Below, piece after piece: positions 17,266-27,084 of a stretch of 64,000 nucleotides of DNA. This DNA comes from Deltaproteobacteria bacterium (GTDB taxonomy: Bacteria > Desulfobacterota > Binatia > UBA1149 > SPBQ01). The notes under the pieces were generated by a model. That model was not told the DNA's origin, did no database searches, and saw only the letters and a list, made by a program, of their open reading frames with translations. The position numbers and the translations under genes were made by a program. The stretch's first letter is position 1. The number at the start of each line of letters is the position of its first letter. Location of the stretch: the NCBI GenBank assembly GCA_029262375.1, contig JAJCZM010000058.1, forward strand, positions 118,797 to 182,796. Reading direction: 5' to 3'.

Positions 17266-18024
17266 GTGCAGCCTTGGCAGGACATCGCGACGGCCCACGC
17301 TCCCGACACGACGCTGCTCGAGCTGCGGCGGCGCGGCGACGAGTACCTTATTCGGGCCGGCGGCCACGATCTGATGTCGAGCCGAGACGCGTCCTCTTCG
17401 CGGGCATTGGCCGAGCTCGGTTGCGCGCACTTGTCGCAGACCAAAGCAGGCCGCGTTCTCGTCGGCGGGCTCGGTATGGGTTTCACCGCGCAAGCCGCAC
17501 TGGCAACCACACCGCGCTGCACGACGATCGATGTCGCCGAACTGGTACCGGCGGTAGCCGAATGGAACCAGAAATGGCTGGCCGACCTCGCGGGAAGCCC
17601 GCTGGAGAATTCTCGCACCAACCTGATCATGGCGGACGTGCGATCAGTGATCGCCGAGTCGCGAGAGCGCTACCATGCGATCTTGCTCGACGTGGACAAC
17701 GGCCCTGATTCCCTGACCCACACGTCAAACAAAGGCCTGTACGACAGCGACGGAATACAGTCGGCACGCCTCGCTCTACGCCCAGGCGGTGTACTTGCAG
17801 TCTGGTCCTTCTCCGACGATCCTGGCTACAGCCGCCGATTGAGGTCCGCCGGGTTCAATGTGCGCGTCGAGCGCGTACTCGGCTCGAAGAAGGGCCGCGG
17901 TCGCCATCACTTCATATGGATGGCCGAGCGCGGCGACGTCCCCGAGCGCAGCGACGTCCGACGCCGTAGCGGCGCACCACCGCGCACGAAGACTCGCCCG
18001 AAACGGCGAACGAGCAGTCGATAG
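17266..18024 (+). CDS. Spermidine synthase-like class I SAM-fold protein
   Basis: 252 residues. A short N-terminal part has YLIRAGGHDLMSSRDASSS (position of the substrate loop of SpeE-like proteins). A Rossmann core follows with VLVGGLGMGFTAQAAL (cofactor loop), IDVAELVPAV (acidic end of beta2) and ILLDVDNGPDSLT. Family members transfer aminopropyl or methyl groups, and here the product is unknown. Because the polyamine Asp pattern is incomplete, a methyltransferase-like role is equally possible. The C-terminal 30 residues are basic and contain an 18-bp direct repeat (GAGCGC...GACGTCC), so the tail is probably disordered. The GTG start has no strong ribosome site. The RlmL-like gene follows after 9 nt. 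Confidence 0.65.
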   Translation: MQPWQDIATAHAPDTTLLELRRRGDEYLIRAGGHDLMSSRDASSSRALAELGCAHLSQTKAGRVLVGGLGMGFTAQAALATTPRCTTIDVAELVPAVAEWNQKWLADLAGSPLENSRTNLIMADVRSVIAESRERYHAILLDVDNGPDSLTHTSNKGLYDSDGIQSARLALRPGGVLAVWSFSDDPGYSRRLRSAGFNVRVERVLGSKKGRGRHHFIWMAERGDVPERSDVRRRSGAPPRTKTRPKRRTSSR

Positions 18025-18033
18025 CCACAACGA

Positions 18034-19170
18034 ATGAGCGACGAACGACCTAATATCGAAGACCGTCCTTTCTTCGCGACCGCCGCGAAAGGCACCGAAG
18101 GTGCTTTGCGTGACGAGCTTCGCGACATGCGCGTTGCCAAGGTGCGAGCCACGCGCGGCGGCGTCTACTTCGGCGGCGACGCCGGGCATGCCATGCGAGC
18201 TTGCCTGCGCAGCCGAATCGCGTCTCGCGTGCTCTGCGCGGTCGGCGAGTTCCCTGCGCGCGACGCAGACACGCTCTATGAAGGCGTCTCGTCAGTGGAT
18301 TGGTCACAGTGGATCGGCGCGGAACGAACGGTCGGCATCTCGGCGACAGTAAAGAGCGGAGACCTGACTCACTCCGGTTACGTCGCGCAGCGAGCCAAGG
18401 ACGCGATCGTCGACCAGTTACGCGATCGCGAGGGTGATCGCCCCGACGTCGAGCGCAGCGATCCCGATGTTCGCCTGGCGTTGCATATCGACAACAACGT
18501 CGCGCGCATCTTCCTCGACTACTCTGGTGCTCCGCTCTCGCGACGCGGGTACCGAACCGATGCGGGCACGGCACCGCTGCGGGAGAACCTCGCCGCCGCG
18601 ATGGTGCGTTTGTCAGGCTATACCCCGGGCGCATTCCTGCTCGATCCGATGTGCGGGTCCGGGACGATCGCAATTGAAGCGGCGCAATGGGCGGCAGGCG
18701 TTCCCGCCGGCGGAAAGCGTCGCTTCGGCTTCGAGCGCTGGCGCAACTTCGACGACACAGCAAAAGAAGCCTGGCGCACCGAATGCGAACGCGCCGAGCG
18801 TTTTGCCGAGCCGGTCGAGTCCGAGATCTTCGCCAGCGATCGCGACAACGCCGTTCTGGCGGGCGCACGCGCTAACACCGAGCGCGCCGGCGTTTCGGTC
18901 GGGTACGCGCACCTGGACCTCAAAGACCTGGATCCGGCACCACCGGGGTCCTGGATCATCACGAATCCACCCTACGGAGTGCGTATGGAACGCGACCGCG
19001 ACTGGGTGAAATACTTCCGCCGAGCCCTCGACCTGCTTCGCGATTCCACCGTGGTCGTGATCACCCCCGATCGTGATCTTCCCCACATGCTCAAGATCAA
19101 GCCGGACCGCGAGCACACGCTGTTCAACGGCAACATAGAATGCCGCACCTTCACCTGGGATCCCTGCTAA
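18034..19170 (+). CDS. rlmL: THUMP-domain 23S rRNA (guanine-N2) methyltransferase, RlmL-type
   Basis: 378 residues, matching the m2G2445 methyltransferase half of RlmL. The N-terminal ferredoxin-like/THUMP region (1-160) begins FFATAAKGTEGALRDEL. A SAM-binding motif LLDPMCGSGTIAIEAA follows, then ASDRDNAVLAGARANTERAG. The catalytic NPPYG motif (TNPPYGVRME) marks N-methylation of a base. The second (RlmK) half of the fused enterobacterial enzyme is absent, as is usual outside gammaproteobacteria. Cytosolic, acting on 23S rRNA. It lies 9 nt after the SpeE-like gene. Confidence 0.85.
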   Translation: MSDERPNIEDRPFFATAAKGTEGALRDELRDMRVAKVRATRGGVYFGGDAGHAMRACLRSRIASRVLCAVGEFPARDADTLYEGVSSVDWSQWIGAERTVGISATVKSGDLTHSGYVAQRAKDAIVDQLRDREGDRPDVERSDPDVRLALHIDNNVARIFLDYSGAPLSRRGYRTDAGTAPLRENLAAAMVRLSGYTPGAFLLDPMCGSGTIAIEAAQWAAGVPAGGKRRFGFERWRNFDDTAKEAWRTECERAERFAEPVESEIFASDRDNAVLAGARANTERAGVSVGYAHLDLKDLDPAPPGSWIITNPPYGVRMERDRDWVKYFRRALDLLRDSTVVVITPDRDLPHMLKIKPDREHTLFNGNIECRTFTWDPC

Positions 19171-19214
19171 CTCTACATTTGCTGCAAAGTTCCGACTGTG
19201 AATACGATCCGGGC

Positions 19215-20405
19215 GTGAGCGAACTCGGATACAAAGCCTTCGACGCCGACAACCACTACTACGAGTCGCACGATGCGTTCACCCGCCACGTGCCGAAGGA
19301 CATGCGCGCCCGCTGCGTGCAGTGGGCCGAGATCGACGGTCGCAAGCATCACGTAGTCGGTGGCAAGCTTGCGCGTGCCGTCACGAACCCGACCTGGAAT
19401 CCCATCGCCAAGCCCGGCGCGATCTCCGACTTCCTGCGCGGCAATCCCGAGGGCAAAGACATCTCGAACTTGTTCGCCGATCGCGAACCTCTGCCCGATG
19501 AATACATCAATCGCGACGCACGTCTGGCAAAGTTGGACGAGCAAGGGCTGGAGAGCATGTGGCTCTTCCCGACACTCGGTGTCCTGTACGAAGAACTACT
19601 CAAACACGACACCAAAGCGGTAACCACACTGTTCGGAGCGTTCAACCGCTGGCTCGACGAGGACTGGGGCTGCAACTACAAGAACCGTATCTTCGCAGCG
19701 CCCTACATCGCCTTGGCGGATGTCGATTTTGCGTGCCGAGAGCTCGAATGGGCGCTCGACCGCGGCGCGCGCATCGTATGCATGCGCCCCGCGGCCGTGT
19801 GGACGGCGGGCGGCGAAGTGCTACCGCCCACAGACCCGATTTTCGATCCGTTCTGGGCGCGTGTGAACGAGGCCGGTATCACGGTCGTCGTCCACGCAGG
19901 CGATTCAGGCTACACGACACACGGTTATGTGAAGGACGGCTTCGGCGCAGACTTCGGTTCCTTCGCGCCGAACATCAAGCATTTCAACATTGAACGCGCC
20001 GCCTACGATTTTCTCGTAACGCTCGCTTACGATCGCCTCTTCGAGCGATTCCCAAACCTTCGAATCGCATCGGTCGAGAACGGCGCCGAATTCCTCCCCG
20101 ACTTGCTGCGCAAGCTACGCCAGTCGCGCGACCGAATGCGGGTCGCGAACTACTACCAAGAAGACCCGGCCGAGCTGTTTCGCGAGCACGTTTGGATCAA
20201 TCCTTTCTGGGAAGACGACGTCAATGAAGTCGTCGAGATGATGGGTGAGGATCGCGTAATCTTCGGTTCGGATTGGCCGCACATCGAAGGCATGCCGCAG
20301 CCGCTCGACTACGTCGCGGAAGTCGCGCACTTCGATGAGCAGCGCAAGCGCAAAATCATGCGCGAGAATACCGCGGGTCTCACCGTTGCACGGCCTTCGG
20401 CCTAG
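19215..20405 (+). CDS. Amidohydrolase-2 family metal-dependent hydrolase
   Basis: About 396 residues from a GTG start (SELGYKAFDADNHYYE). The TIM-barrel amidohydrolase-2 (ACMSD-like) pattern is seen in FDADNHYYES (normally DxDxH), VVVHAGDSGY (metal-ligand His), ENGAEFLPDLL and IFGSDWPHIEG (catalytic Asp). Members decarboxylate or hydrolyse aromatic or CoA-pathway intermediates, and the family is expanded in steroid- and aromatic-degrading bacteria. The substrate is unknown. The last codons are made by the first unit of a 19-bp tandem repeat, so the C-terminus is repeat-derived. An upstream ATG (19140) would overlap the RlmL gene and is less likely. Confidence 0.75.
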   Translation: MSELGYKAFDADNHYYESHDAFTRHVPKDMRARCVQWAEIDGRKHHVVGGKLARAVTNPTWNPIAKPGAISDFLRGNPEGKDISNLFADREPLPDEYINRDARLAKLDEQGLESMWLFPTLGVLYEELLKHDTKAVTTLFGAFNRWLDEDWGCNYKNRIFAAPYIALADVDFACRELEWALDRGARIVCMRPAAVWTAGGEVLPPTDPIFDPFWARVNEAGITVVVHAGDSGYTTHGYVKDGFGADFGSFAPNIKHFNIERAAYDFLVTLAYDRLFERFPNLRIASVENGAEFLPDLLRKLRQSRDRMRVANYYQEDPAELFREHVWINPFWEDDVNEVVEMMGEDRVIFGSDWPHIEGMPQPLDYVAEVAHFDEQRKRKIMRENTAGLTVARPSA

Positions 20406-20473
20406 GCCGCGGCCTTCAGCCTAGGGCACGGCCTTCGGCCTAGGGCACGGCCTTCGGCCTAGACCGCGGCCGT
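20391..20473. repeat. 19-bp tandem repeat with hairpin potential between convergent genes
   Basis: Four full units and a partial one of a 19-bp sequence, CGGCCTTCGGCCTAGGSNM, start at 20391, 20410, 20429, 20448 and 20467. Each unit contains the inverted repeat GGCC-TTC-GGCC. The first unit supplies the amidohydrolase stop codon. Because it lies between convergent genes it could act as a bidirectional terminator, but no T-tract is present. Confidence 0.8.
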
Positions 20474-20477
20474 CTGA

Positions 20478-23400
20478 CTAGGCTCCTTCCCTACTCACGC
20501 GCGCGCCACGACGACGATCCCTGCGTGGAAGGCGATCAATGTTGACGCGCGTTTCCGACTCGCGATCTCCGCCTTCAGGCTCGGGCGAACGCCGCGAGAG
20601 TAACCGCACGACGTCTTCGATCGCCAAGTAAGTACACGGGACGATCACCAGCGAGACGCCGGTCGCAAACAGGACACCGAAGCCGAGCGAGACGGCCATC
20701 GGAATCACGAACTGCGCTTGATAGCTGCGCTCGAGCAGAAGCGGCGTGAGTCCCGCAAAGGTCGTCAACGACGTCAGCATGATGGGCCTGAACCGCGCGA
20801 CGCCGGATTCCGCGACGACTTGGCGCAACGTTGGATAGTCGTCGCGATGCCGGTTCACGTAGTCGACCAATACCAAACTATCGTTCACCACTACACCGAC
20901 GAGCGCGACGATACCGAAACTCGACATAAAGCTCAGCGTCATCCCCAGCATGAGGTGCGCCCAGATTGCACCAGCGATCCCGAACGGAATCGCCGTCATC
21001 ACGATGAACGGCTGGTAGTACGATCCGAGCGGTATCGCCATGAGCGCGTAGATGACGAAGAGCGAAACGATCATCCCTCGCATGAGTGCGGCGTTCGAGT
21101 CGTTGCGCTCGCGCTGCTGACCTTCGAGTGAATAACGTAGGCCCGGATAGTCCGCCATGAGCTGGGGAAGCAGCCCATCGGCCAGCTCCGCCAACACTTC
21201 ATCCTCGCCTGTGGTTTTCGTATCGACGTCGGCCGTCACGTTCACGACCCGCTGGCGGTCCGAGCGCTTGATCGTCGCGTAACCGCGGCCGTGCTCGACG
21301 GTAGCAACGGTCGAGAACGCGACCTCCGAGCCGTCGGGTGTACGAATTCGCATGTTTTCGACGTCCGCGAGAGATCGGCGCTGCTCGGCGGGATATCGCA
21401 CCATAACGCGAAGATCCTCGCGCCCGCGCTGCACCCGCTGCGCCTCCTCACCGTAGAACGCCTGGCGAACCTGGCGCGCGAGTGCCGACAGCGTCAGTCC
21501 CAACGATTCCGCTTCCGGCTTGATCGCGAGTTGGAGTTCCTGCTTGCCCGGCCTGAACGAATCCGCAACGTCGCGCACGCCCGGATAGGCACTCAACTCA
21601 CTCTTCAGACGAACGGCGGCGTCGCGAAGATGTTCGATGTTGTTGCTCGAGAGTTCGATGTCGATCGCGTCGCCGCCATGCACGAGAGTGCCCACGAACG
21701 AAAGTTCGACAACGTCGGGGATCTGCCCGGTACGCTCGCTCCAGCGCTTGGCGAGCTGCGAACTCGAGAAGGATCGCAGCTCCGATGGCGCCAGTTGCAA
21801 CGTCACCTGGCCCAAATGCGAGCCCGAATTGGATGCGCTCCCGCTGCGCCGACCACCGCCCTGCGACTGGTCGCCTTGGGCCACGAACATGTGTCGAATC
21901 GCCGCACCGTCGTCCGGTGCCATCTGCGCATCGAACTCCTCACCCGTCCCAACGGCGGCATCGCGCAGAAGACCGATCGCGTACGAGGTGACTGAAGCCG
22001 GCGTCCCCTGCGGCATCGTCAAATTCGCGACCACATGATCCGCTTCGGCTTCCGGGAAGAAGCGTACGCGCAGCCACCCCGATGACACGACCGCCCCCGT
22101 GAACATCAACACCGCGAGACCAACCGCCAGCGTCGCATATCGCCACTCCAGTGCACGCTCGAGCGCGGGGCGGTAGAGATTGGCGGTCACCCATCGCAGT
22201 CCGCGCATCGCGCCGCCCTGAACGCGCTTCCAAGCACCGGCGATGCCGCGGCGTCCCGCGTCCGTCGTGAGAATGACGTGTTTGAGGTGCGACGGTAAAA
22301 TCAGCTTCGATTCGACGAGCGAGAAGAGCAGCGTGGGAATCACGATACTGGGAAACGTCTTCATGATGTTTCCCGTGATGCCGGGAACCATCAGCATCGG
22401 GCAAAATACCGCCACCGTCGTCAGCACACCGAAGATTACAGGCACCGACACTTCGTACGTACCGTCGACCGCTGCTCGCAGTCCAGTCAGTCCCTCCTCT
22501 TGTTTCTTGACCACGTTCTCGCCGACCACGATCGCGTCGTCGACGACGATCCCGAGCACGAGGATAAACGAGAACAGCGAGAGCACGTTGACCGACACAC
22601 CGAACGTCGGCATCAGCCACACCGCACCGAGGAACGACACCGGAATACCGATGGTCGTCCAGATCGCCAGGCGAAACTGCAGGAACAGCGCCAACGACAC
22701 GAAAACAAGCAACAACCCCTGCAGTCCGTTGCGGCGCAGCATGTCGAGTCGACTGCGCAGGACCAACGAATCGTCGTTCCACGCCGTCAATTTCACACCG
22801 GCGGGCAGCACTTCGTCGCTTTTCTCGATGTAGCCGGCGACCGCGGCCGATATCTCCAACGCGCTCTGCTCTCCGACACGATAGACGTCAACGATCACGG
22901 CGTCGTCGCCATCGAACTCGGCGGTCTGGTCGGTTTCGGCAAAACCATCTACAACCGTGGCCACGTCGCGTAGATGCAGTCGCGTCCCGTCGGAACGCGT
23001 TCTCAGCACGATGTCCTCGAACTGCGCGCCCGTGTAGGCCTGACCGCTGGTACGCAACAGCACCTCGCCGGCCGACGTCTTCACCGATCCCCCCGGTAGA
23101 TCGAGAGACGACGTGCGGACTGCGCGCGCGACATCGTCGAACGTGAGGCCATAGGCCCGCATCTCGGTCTCCGATACTTCGATCGAGACCTCGTACGGCC
23201 GCGCACTCGACAGTTCGACCTGTGTGATCTCCGGTAGCGTCGTCAGATCGTCGCGTACCCGTTCAGCGATCTGTTTCAGCGTGAGCTCTTCTATCTGATC
23301 GCCATGAACGGCCACGCTGACCACGCGATGGCGCACCTCGACCTGTCGTACCAGCGGTTCCTCGGCGTCGTCGGGAAACGTGTCGATCGCGTCGACCTGA

Positions 23401-23732
23401 GCCTTCACGTCGTCGAGCAACGCACGGATCTCGGTATGCGGAAATGCCTGGATCGTCACCGCCCCCGCGCCCTCGGCCGCTGAAGACGTGATCTTCTTCA
23501 CGCCTTCGAGCGACGCGACGCGCTCTTCGATCCGCGTCGTAATCGATTTCTCGACTTCTTCGGGAGCGGCGCCGGGATACGGCACGGAGACCGAGATATA
23601 GTTGAGTTCGAACTCCGGGAAGACCTCCTGACGAATACTCGGCATCGTCAGCAGGCCACCAACGGCGATCACGAGCATCAACAGATTGGCGGCAACACCG
23701 TTGGTCGCGAACCACTCGATCAAACGTTTCAT
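20478..23732 (-). CDS. RND-family efflux transporter, inner-membrane permease
   Basis: 1084 residues, the normal length of HAE/AcrB-type pumps. The N-terminus FATNGVAANLLMLVIAVGG is transmembrane helix 1. A periplasmic porter domain follows (PYPGAAPEEVEKSITTRIEE is the classic family start), then helices 2-6 with the proton-relay-type stretch LGIVVDDAIVVGENV. The duplicated second half contains IVALVGVVVNDSLVLVDYVN. It exports small molecules using the proton gradient, with the adaptor and outer-membrane factor encoded just upstream. Its ATG overlaps the adaptor stop by 4 nt. The substrate is unknown. Confidence 0.9.
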   Translation of the reverse strand: MKRLIEWFATNGVAANLLMLVIAVGGLLTMPSIRQEVFPEFELNYISVSVPYPGAAPEEVEKSITTRIEERVASLEGVKKITSSAAEGAGAVTIQAFPHTEIRALLDDVKAQVDAIDTFPDDAEEPLVRQVEVRHRVVSVAVHGDQIEELTLKQIAERVRDDLTTLPEITQVELSSARPYEVSIEVSETEMRAYGLTFDDVARAVRTSSLDLPGGSVKTSAGEVLLRTSGQAYTGAQFEDIVLRTRSDGTRLHLRDVATVVDGFAETDQTAEFDGDDAVIVDVYRVGEQSALEISAAVAGYIEKSDEVLPAGVKLTAWNDDSLVLRSRLDMLRRNGLQGLLLVFVSLALFLQFRLAIWTTIGIPVSFLGAVWLMPTFGVSVNVLSLFSFILVLGIVVDDAIVVGENVVKKQEEGLTGLRAAVDGTYEVSVPVIFGVLTTVAVFCPMLMVPGITGNIMKTFPSIVIPTLLFSLVESKLILPSHLKHVILTTDAGRRGIAGAWKRVQGGAMRGLRWVTANLYRPALERALEWRYATLAVGLAVLMFTGAVVSSGWLRVRFFPEAEADHVVANLTMPQGTPASVTSYAIGLLRDAAVGTGEEFDAQMAPDDGAAIRHMFVAQGDQSQGGGRRSGSASNSGSHLGQVTLQLAPSELRSFSSSQLAKRWSERTGQIPDVVELSFVGTLVHGGDAIDIELSSNNIEHLRDAAVRLKSELSAYPGVRDVADSFRPGKQELQLAIKPEAESLGLTLSALARQVRQAFYGEEAQRVQRGREDLRVMVRYPAEQRRSLADVENMRIRTPDGSEVAFSTVATVEHGRGYATIKRSDRQRVVNVTADVDTKTTGEDEVLAELADGLLPQLMADYPGLRYSLEGQQRERNDSNAALMRGMIVSLFVIYALMAIPLGSYYQPFIVMTAIPFGIAGAIWAHLMLGMTLSFMSSFGIVALVGVVVNDSLVLVDYVNRHRDDYPTLRQVVAESGVARFRPIMLTSLTTFAGLTPLLLERSYQAQFVIPMAVSLGFGVLFATGVSLVIVPCTYLAIEDVVRLLSRRSPEPEGGDRESETRVNIDRLPRRDRRRGARVSREGA

Positions 23733-24904
23733 GGCGCCGTCGCCTCACGCGCATCGGCAACCCGAACGAGCATGCCGTCGACCACGGCATCGAGCGGAGA
23801 GATGCACACGACATCACCGTCGGACAGGCCGGACGAGATCACGACCTCTTCACGTAGACTTCGTAAGACCGTGACCTTGCGATACCGCAAGCGATTGTCG
23901 GCATCGACTACGGCCACGCGATCGCTCCCGCGAAGCGCTACCGACGGGAGAACATACGCAGCGTCGATCGTGCGACCTTCGATGCGCGCCGACACGAACA
24001 TACCCACCGCGAGCGGTGTGCGCTGTTGCTCTGCGCGTCGTCCATACGGATCGTCAACCGCAGCAACGACGTGCACCATCCGGCTCAGCGGATCGACTTC
24101 GCCTTCCGTGCGCGCGATCCGACCGAGCCATTCGTGGGTACTACCTGCGAATTCGGCGCTGATCGTAACGGCCGGGCCTGTCTCTTCGCCGGCGCTGAGC
24201 CGATCCAGCGGTAAGTCGAGATAGGCGATTTCGTCGTTCGCGATAGGAAGACGAATCTCGGCAACGTCAACGGAGTATACCTGCGCGATCGGTTTACCTC
24301 TCTCGACGAACTGACCGACGTCAGCCGACTCTTCGCGCACACGACCGTCGAATGATGCGCGCAGCGTCGTGCGCTCCAGGTCCAACCGCTTGCGCTCTAG
24401 ATTGGCTTCGGCCGCTGCAAGGCGGGCGCGGGCTTCGGCAAGCTGCGGCTCGCGGGCGACCAGTGCCGGCGGCGCCCCGCCTCTGAGGTTCTTCCATTCG
24501 CGACGTGCGACATCAGCCTCGGCCTGCTCGCGCACGAGCGCGACCTTCGCTTGTGCAACTTCCGCATCGGCCGTGGCAACCGCGAGTTGGTAGTCACGCG
24601 GATCGATCTGTACGAGTACTTCATCGGCCGAGAAAAACCCGCCCGAATTAAAGAACGCTGCGACCTCGACGATTCGTCCCGAGACCTCGGGGACGAGCTC
24701 AATCTGTGTGCGCGGTGCAACCGTGCCCTGCGTCGAGACACTGAGCGTGACCGAACGTGCTTCGGCCGTCACCGCGCGCACCAGACGCGCGAGGACCGGC
24801 ACCTCGTGCCGAACCGCTTTCGGACGAGCCGCCACCACGGCGGCCGCCGCCGCTACGCCGACGACGAGGATGAGAATTGGCGCAATGATCTTCGCGCGAT
24901 GCAT
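23729..24904 (-). CDS. RND efflux periplasmic adaptor (membrane fusion protein, HlyD/AcrA type)
   Basis: 391 residues. An N-terminal anchor (IIAPILILVVGVAAAAAVV) is followed by a lipoyl/barrel-sandwich half (GTVAPRTQIELVPEVSGRI, DEVLVQIDPRDYQ). An Ala/Glu-rich helical hairpin (about 110-165), the second lipoyl half (LRASFDGRVREESADVGQFV) and beta-barrel domains complete it. It bridges the RND permease and the outer-membrane factor. The start shares one base with the outer-membrane-factor stop (TGATG), and the end overlaps the permease start. Confidence 0.9.
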   Translation of the reverse strand: MHRAKIIAPILILVVGVAAAAAVVAARPKAVRHEVPVLARLVRAVTAEARSVTLSVSTQGTVAPRTQIELVPEVSGRIVEVAAFFNSGGFFSADEVLVQIDPRDYQLAVATADAEVAQAKVALVREQAEADVARREWKNLRGGAPPALVAREPQLAEARARLAAAEANLERKRLDLERTTLRASFDGRVREESADVGQFVERGKPIAQVYSVDVAEIRLPIANDEIAYLDLPLDRLSAGEETGPAVTISAEFAGSTHEWLGRIARTEGEVDPLSRMVHVVAAVDDPYGRRAEQQRTPLAVGMFVSARIEGRTIDAAYVLPSVALRGSDRVAVVDADNRLRYRKVTVLRSLREEVVISSGLSDGDVVCISPLDAVVDGMLVRVADAREATAP

Positions 24905-26391
24905 CAGGACTCCGCTCCTTTGCCCGGTGTCTCGGCGACGCCGTCGCCGTCGTCGTCGTCATATTGTTCGATGAGATCGGCGCCCTCGAACCCTCCGCCC
25001 AACGACAGATAGAGATCGACGCGCGTTTCGAGCCGCGCGCGGCGCACGGCGAGATGCTCACTATCGGCATTGAGCGCGTTTCGCTGAGACGCGAGAATGG
25101 TTACGTAGTCTTCGAGCCCGGCCTGGTAGCGCTCGGTGGCAAGATCCAACGCGGCGCGAGCCTGGCCGGCCGCTTCGGCCAGCGCTTCTTCACGTGCGGC
25201 GAGATAGCCTTCGGCAGCCAAGAAGGTCTCGACTTCGGCGTACGCTTGCAGGGCCGCGCCTGCGTACACAGCTCCGGCTTCGGCCTGCTCGGCCACGGCC
25301 AAATCGACTCCGGCTCGCAGCCGCCCTCCCTGCAGAATCGGCTGCGCGAAGTTGCCCGCCACCGACCACACGCTGAAATCGCCGTCGATGAGGTTGTCCA
25401 CCTGCTCGCTGGCGGTTCCTCCGCTAGCCGTCAGCGCCAGACGCGGAAACAATGCTGCACGCGCTTCGCGCACGCGCGCACCGCTTGCTGCGAGCGAACG
25501 CTCTGCGGCGATCAGGTCGGGGCGCCGTACCAACAATTCGACCGGCAAACCCGCAGGCACCGCGCCGCGCGGTCGCGGAAGATCGGTCGTCGCTTCGAGG
25601 CGATGTGCCGGATAGCGGCCGAGTAGAACTTCGAGAGTTCGAACCGATGCGTCGAGTTCGCGCGCACGTCGCTGCACCAGTGCGTACGCGACCGACAATT
25701 CCGTCAGAGACAACCGAAGATCGAGTGCCGGCGCGACGCCGCGCTCGTAGCGCGCGCGTACGTTGCTCGTCGTAGACTCATAGCTGGCGACGGTGCGCTC
25801 GGCCAAGGCCAACTGTTCGCGTGCCTCTATTACCGAGAACCATGATTTCGCGGTCTGACCGGCGAGCGATAATTCGGCCGCTTGCCGATTCATCAACGCG
25901 GCTTGCGCATCCGCCAACGCCCCCGAAGTTGCCGAGCGAATGCGACCCCAAACATCCAGTTCCCAGGCGACGTCGAGAGAGAGACTGAAGGAATTCGTCG
26001 TGGACGCGAGCACGGTAGTACCGGCTCCACCACCGTCTCCGGCCAGCGCGCCAAAGCCGACGAAATTGCGTTTCGTTCGCGAACCACCAAAACCAAGATC
26101 GGCCTGCGGATACAGGTCGGCGCCAATGATTTTCGCACGCACCAGAGCCTGTTCCAGCCGCGCAGCGGCAGCCACAAGATCGTAGTTGCCGGCGATCGCT
26201 TCGGCGATCAGGTCGTCGAGCCCGGGATCGCCGAACTCGCGCCACCAATCCGTCGGTGGCAACCCTTCACGCGCGTCGGTGGCCGACCAAGTGTCGGGAG
26301 CAACGAACCCCAGTTCCGTAATACGCACGGGCGGTGCCGACGCGCAGGCAGACAGCAGGACGACGGCGCCGCTTAGCAAGACCGCTCTCAT
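24904..26391 (-). CDS. Outer-membrane efflux lipoprotein (TolC/NodT/OprM family)
   Basis: About 495 residues starting MRAVLLSGAVVLLSAC, a lipoprotein signal with Cys16. Two outer-membrane-efflux repeats follow: DWWREFGDPGLDDLIAEAIAGN is the usual first-helix signature of NodT-type proteins, and TERYQAGLEDYVTILASQRN is typical of the second repeat. The C-terminus is an acidic Asp/Glu tail. The reading frame is open far upstream through the tetR gene, but the signal peptide and the 4-nt overlap with the tetR stop fix the start here. It provides the outer-membrane channel of the pump. Confidence 0.9.
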   Translation of the reverse strand: MRAVLLSGAVVLLSACASAPPVRITELGFVAPDTWSATDAREGLPPTDWWREFGDPGLDDLIAEAIAGNYDLVAAAARLEQALVRAKIIGADLYPQADLGFGGSRTKRNFVGFGALAGDGGGAGTTVLASTTNSFSLSLDVAWELDVWGRIRSATSGALADAQAALMNRQAAELSLAGQTAKSWFSVIEAREQLALAERTVASYESTTSNVRARYERGVAPALDLRLSLTELSVAYALVQRRARELDASVRTLEVLLGRYPAHRLEATTDLPRPRGAVPAGLPVELLVRRPDLIAAERSLAASGARVREARAALFPRLALTASGGTASEQVDNLIDGDFSVWSVAGNFAQPILQGGRLRAGVDLAVAEQAEAGAVYAGAALQAYAEVETFLAAEGYLAAREEALAEAAGQARAALDLATERYQAGLEDYVTILASQRNALNADSEHLAVRRARLETRVDLYLSLGGGFEGADLIEQYDDDDGDGVAETPGKGAES

Positions 26392-27062
26392 TTCGCAGCC
26401 CTCGCTCGTACGGCTTCGCGATCGAGTTTCGCTGCGGGGGCGTTGAGACCCGCGGCCAGGAACGCGACCAAGCGCGTGGCGATGCCGTCCATGTCGGTCG
26501 CATCGACCACCCCACCCGAAATCTCGCCTACGCGGCCTGGATCCATCAATGCGGACGCCATCGCGCCAATCACGAAATGGAATCGCGTGAACAGTTCGGC
26601 TTCGTCGAGATGAGGCAGGATTCGCGCGAGCACTTCGCAATACAGACGCGTCGTACTCTCGAATTGTTCGAAGACAAGCGCTCGAATCTGCTCGTCCTGT
26701 TCGTTGTGCGCGCGACCGAGCAGGCCGGAGATAAGCGAGGGTTGGCCACCGCGTGCGCCCAGCCGATCTACCGCCGGACGAATCAACGACTCGAGCACCG
26801 CCTCGACCGACGGGCATCCCGCGGGTGCCGCGTCGATCGCGCGTTCGAGCAGCTCGCGTCGCTCGCCGTTGAGCGGCTCGAGCCGCCTCGCGAACACCGC
26901 GCCGATCAGCGCTTCTTTGGATCCGAAATGGTAGTTGACCGCGGCGATGTTGACGCCGGCCTCGCTCGTTACCGCGCGAAGACTGGTCGCGCCGAAGCCC
27001 TGCTCGGCGAATAAACGCTCCGCGGCATCGAGCAGCCTGAGTCTGGTATCTCCTGTTGCCAT
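26388..27062 (-). CDS. TetR/AcrR-family repressor of the efflux operon
   Basis: About 224 residues. The N-terminal helix-turn-helix domain reads TRLRLLDAAERLFAEQGFGA, then RAVTSEAGVNIAAVNYHFGS and KEALIGAVF, a textbook TetR domain. The C-terminal ligand domain is helical and includes FEQFESTTRLYCEVL. I chose the ATG at MATGDTRLRLL; a longer form adds nine residues. It is the first gene of the pump operon. The upstream palindrome overlapping its promoter suggests autorepression of the whole operon, relieved by a pump substrate. Confidence 0.9.
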   Translation of the reverse strand: MATGDTRLRLLDAAERLFAEQGFGATSLRAVTSEAGVNIAAVNYHFGSKEALIGAVFARRLEPLNGERRELLERAIDAAPAGCPSVEAVLESLIRPAVDRLGARGGQPSLISGLLGRAHNEQDEQIRALVFEQFESTTRLYCEVLARILPHLDEAELFTRFHFVIGAMASALMDPGRVGEISGGVVDATDMDGIATRLVAFLAAGLNAPAAKLDREAVRARAAK

Positions 27063-27084
27063 TGCTTGCGTACTTACGAGTCGA

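Noticed and set aside
20391..20473. CRISPR array
   Set aside because: Units are 19 bp with no intervening spacers, and no cas genes are in the window. The other tandem repeats fail for the same reason.
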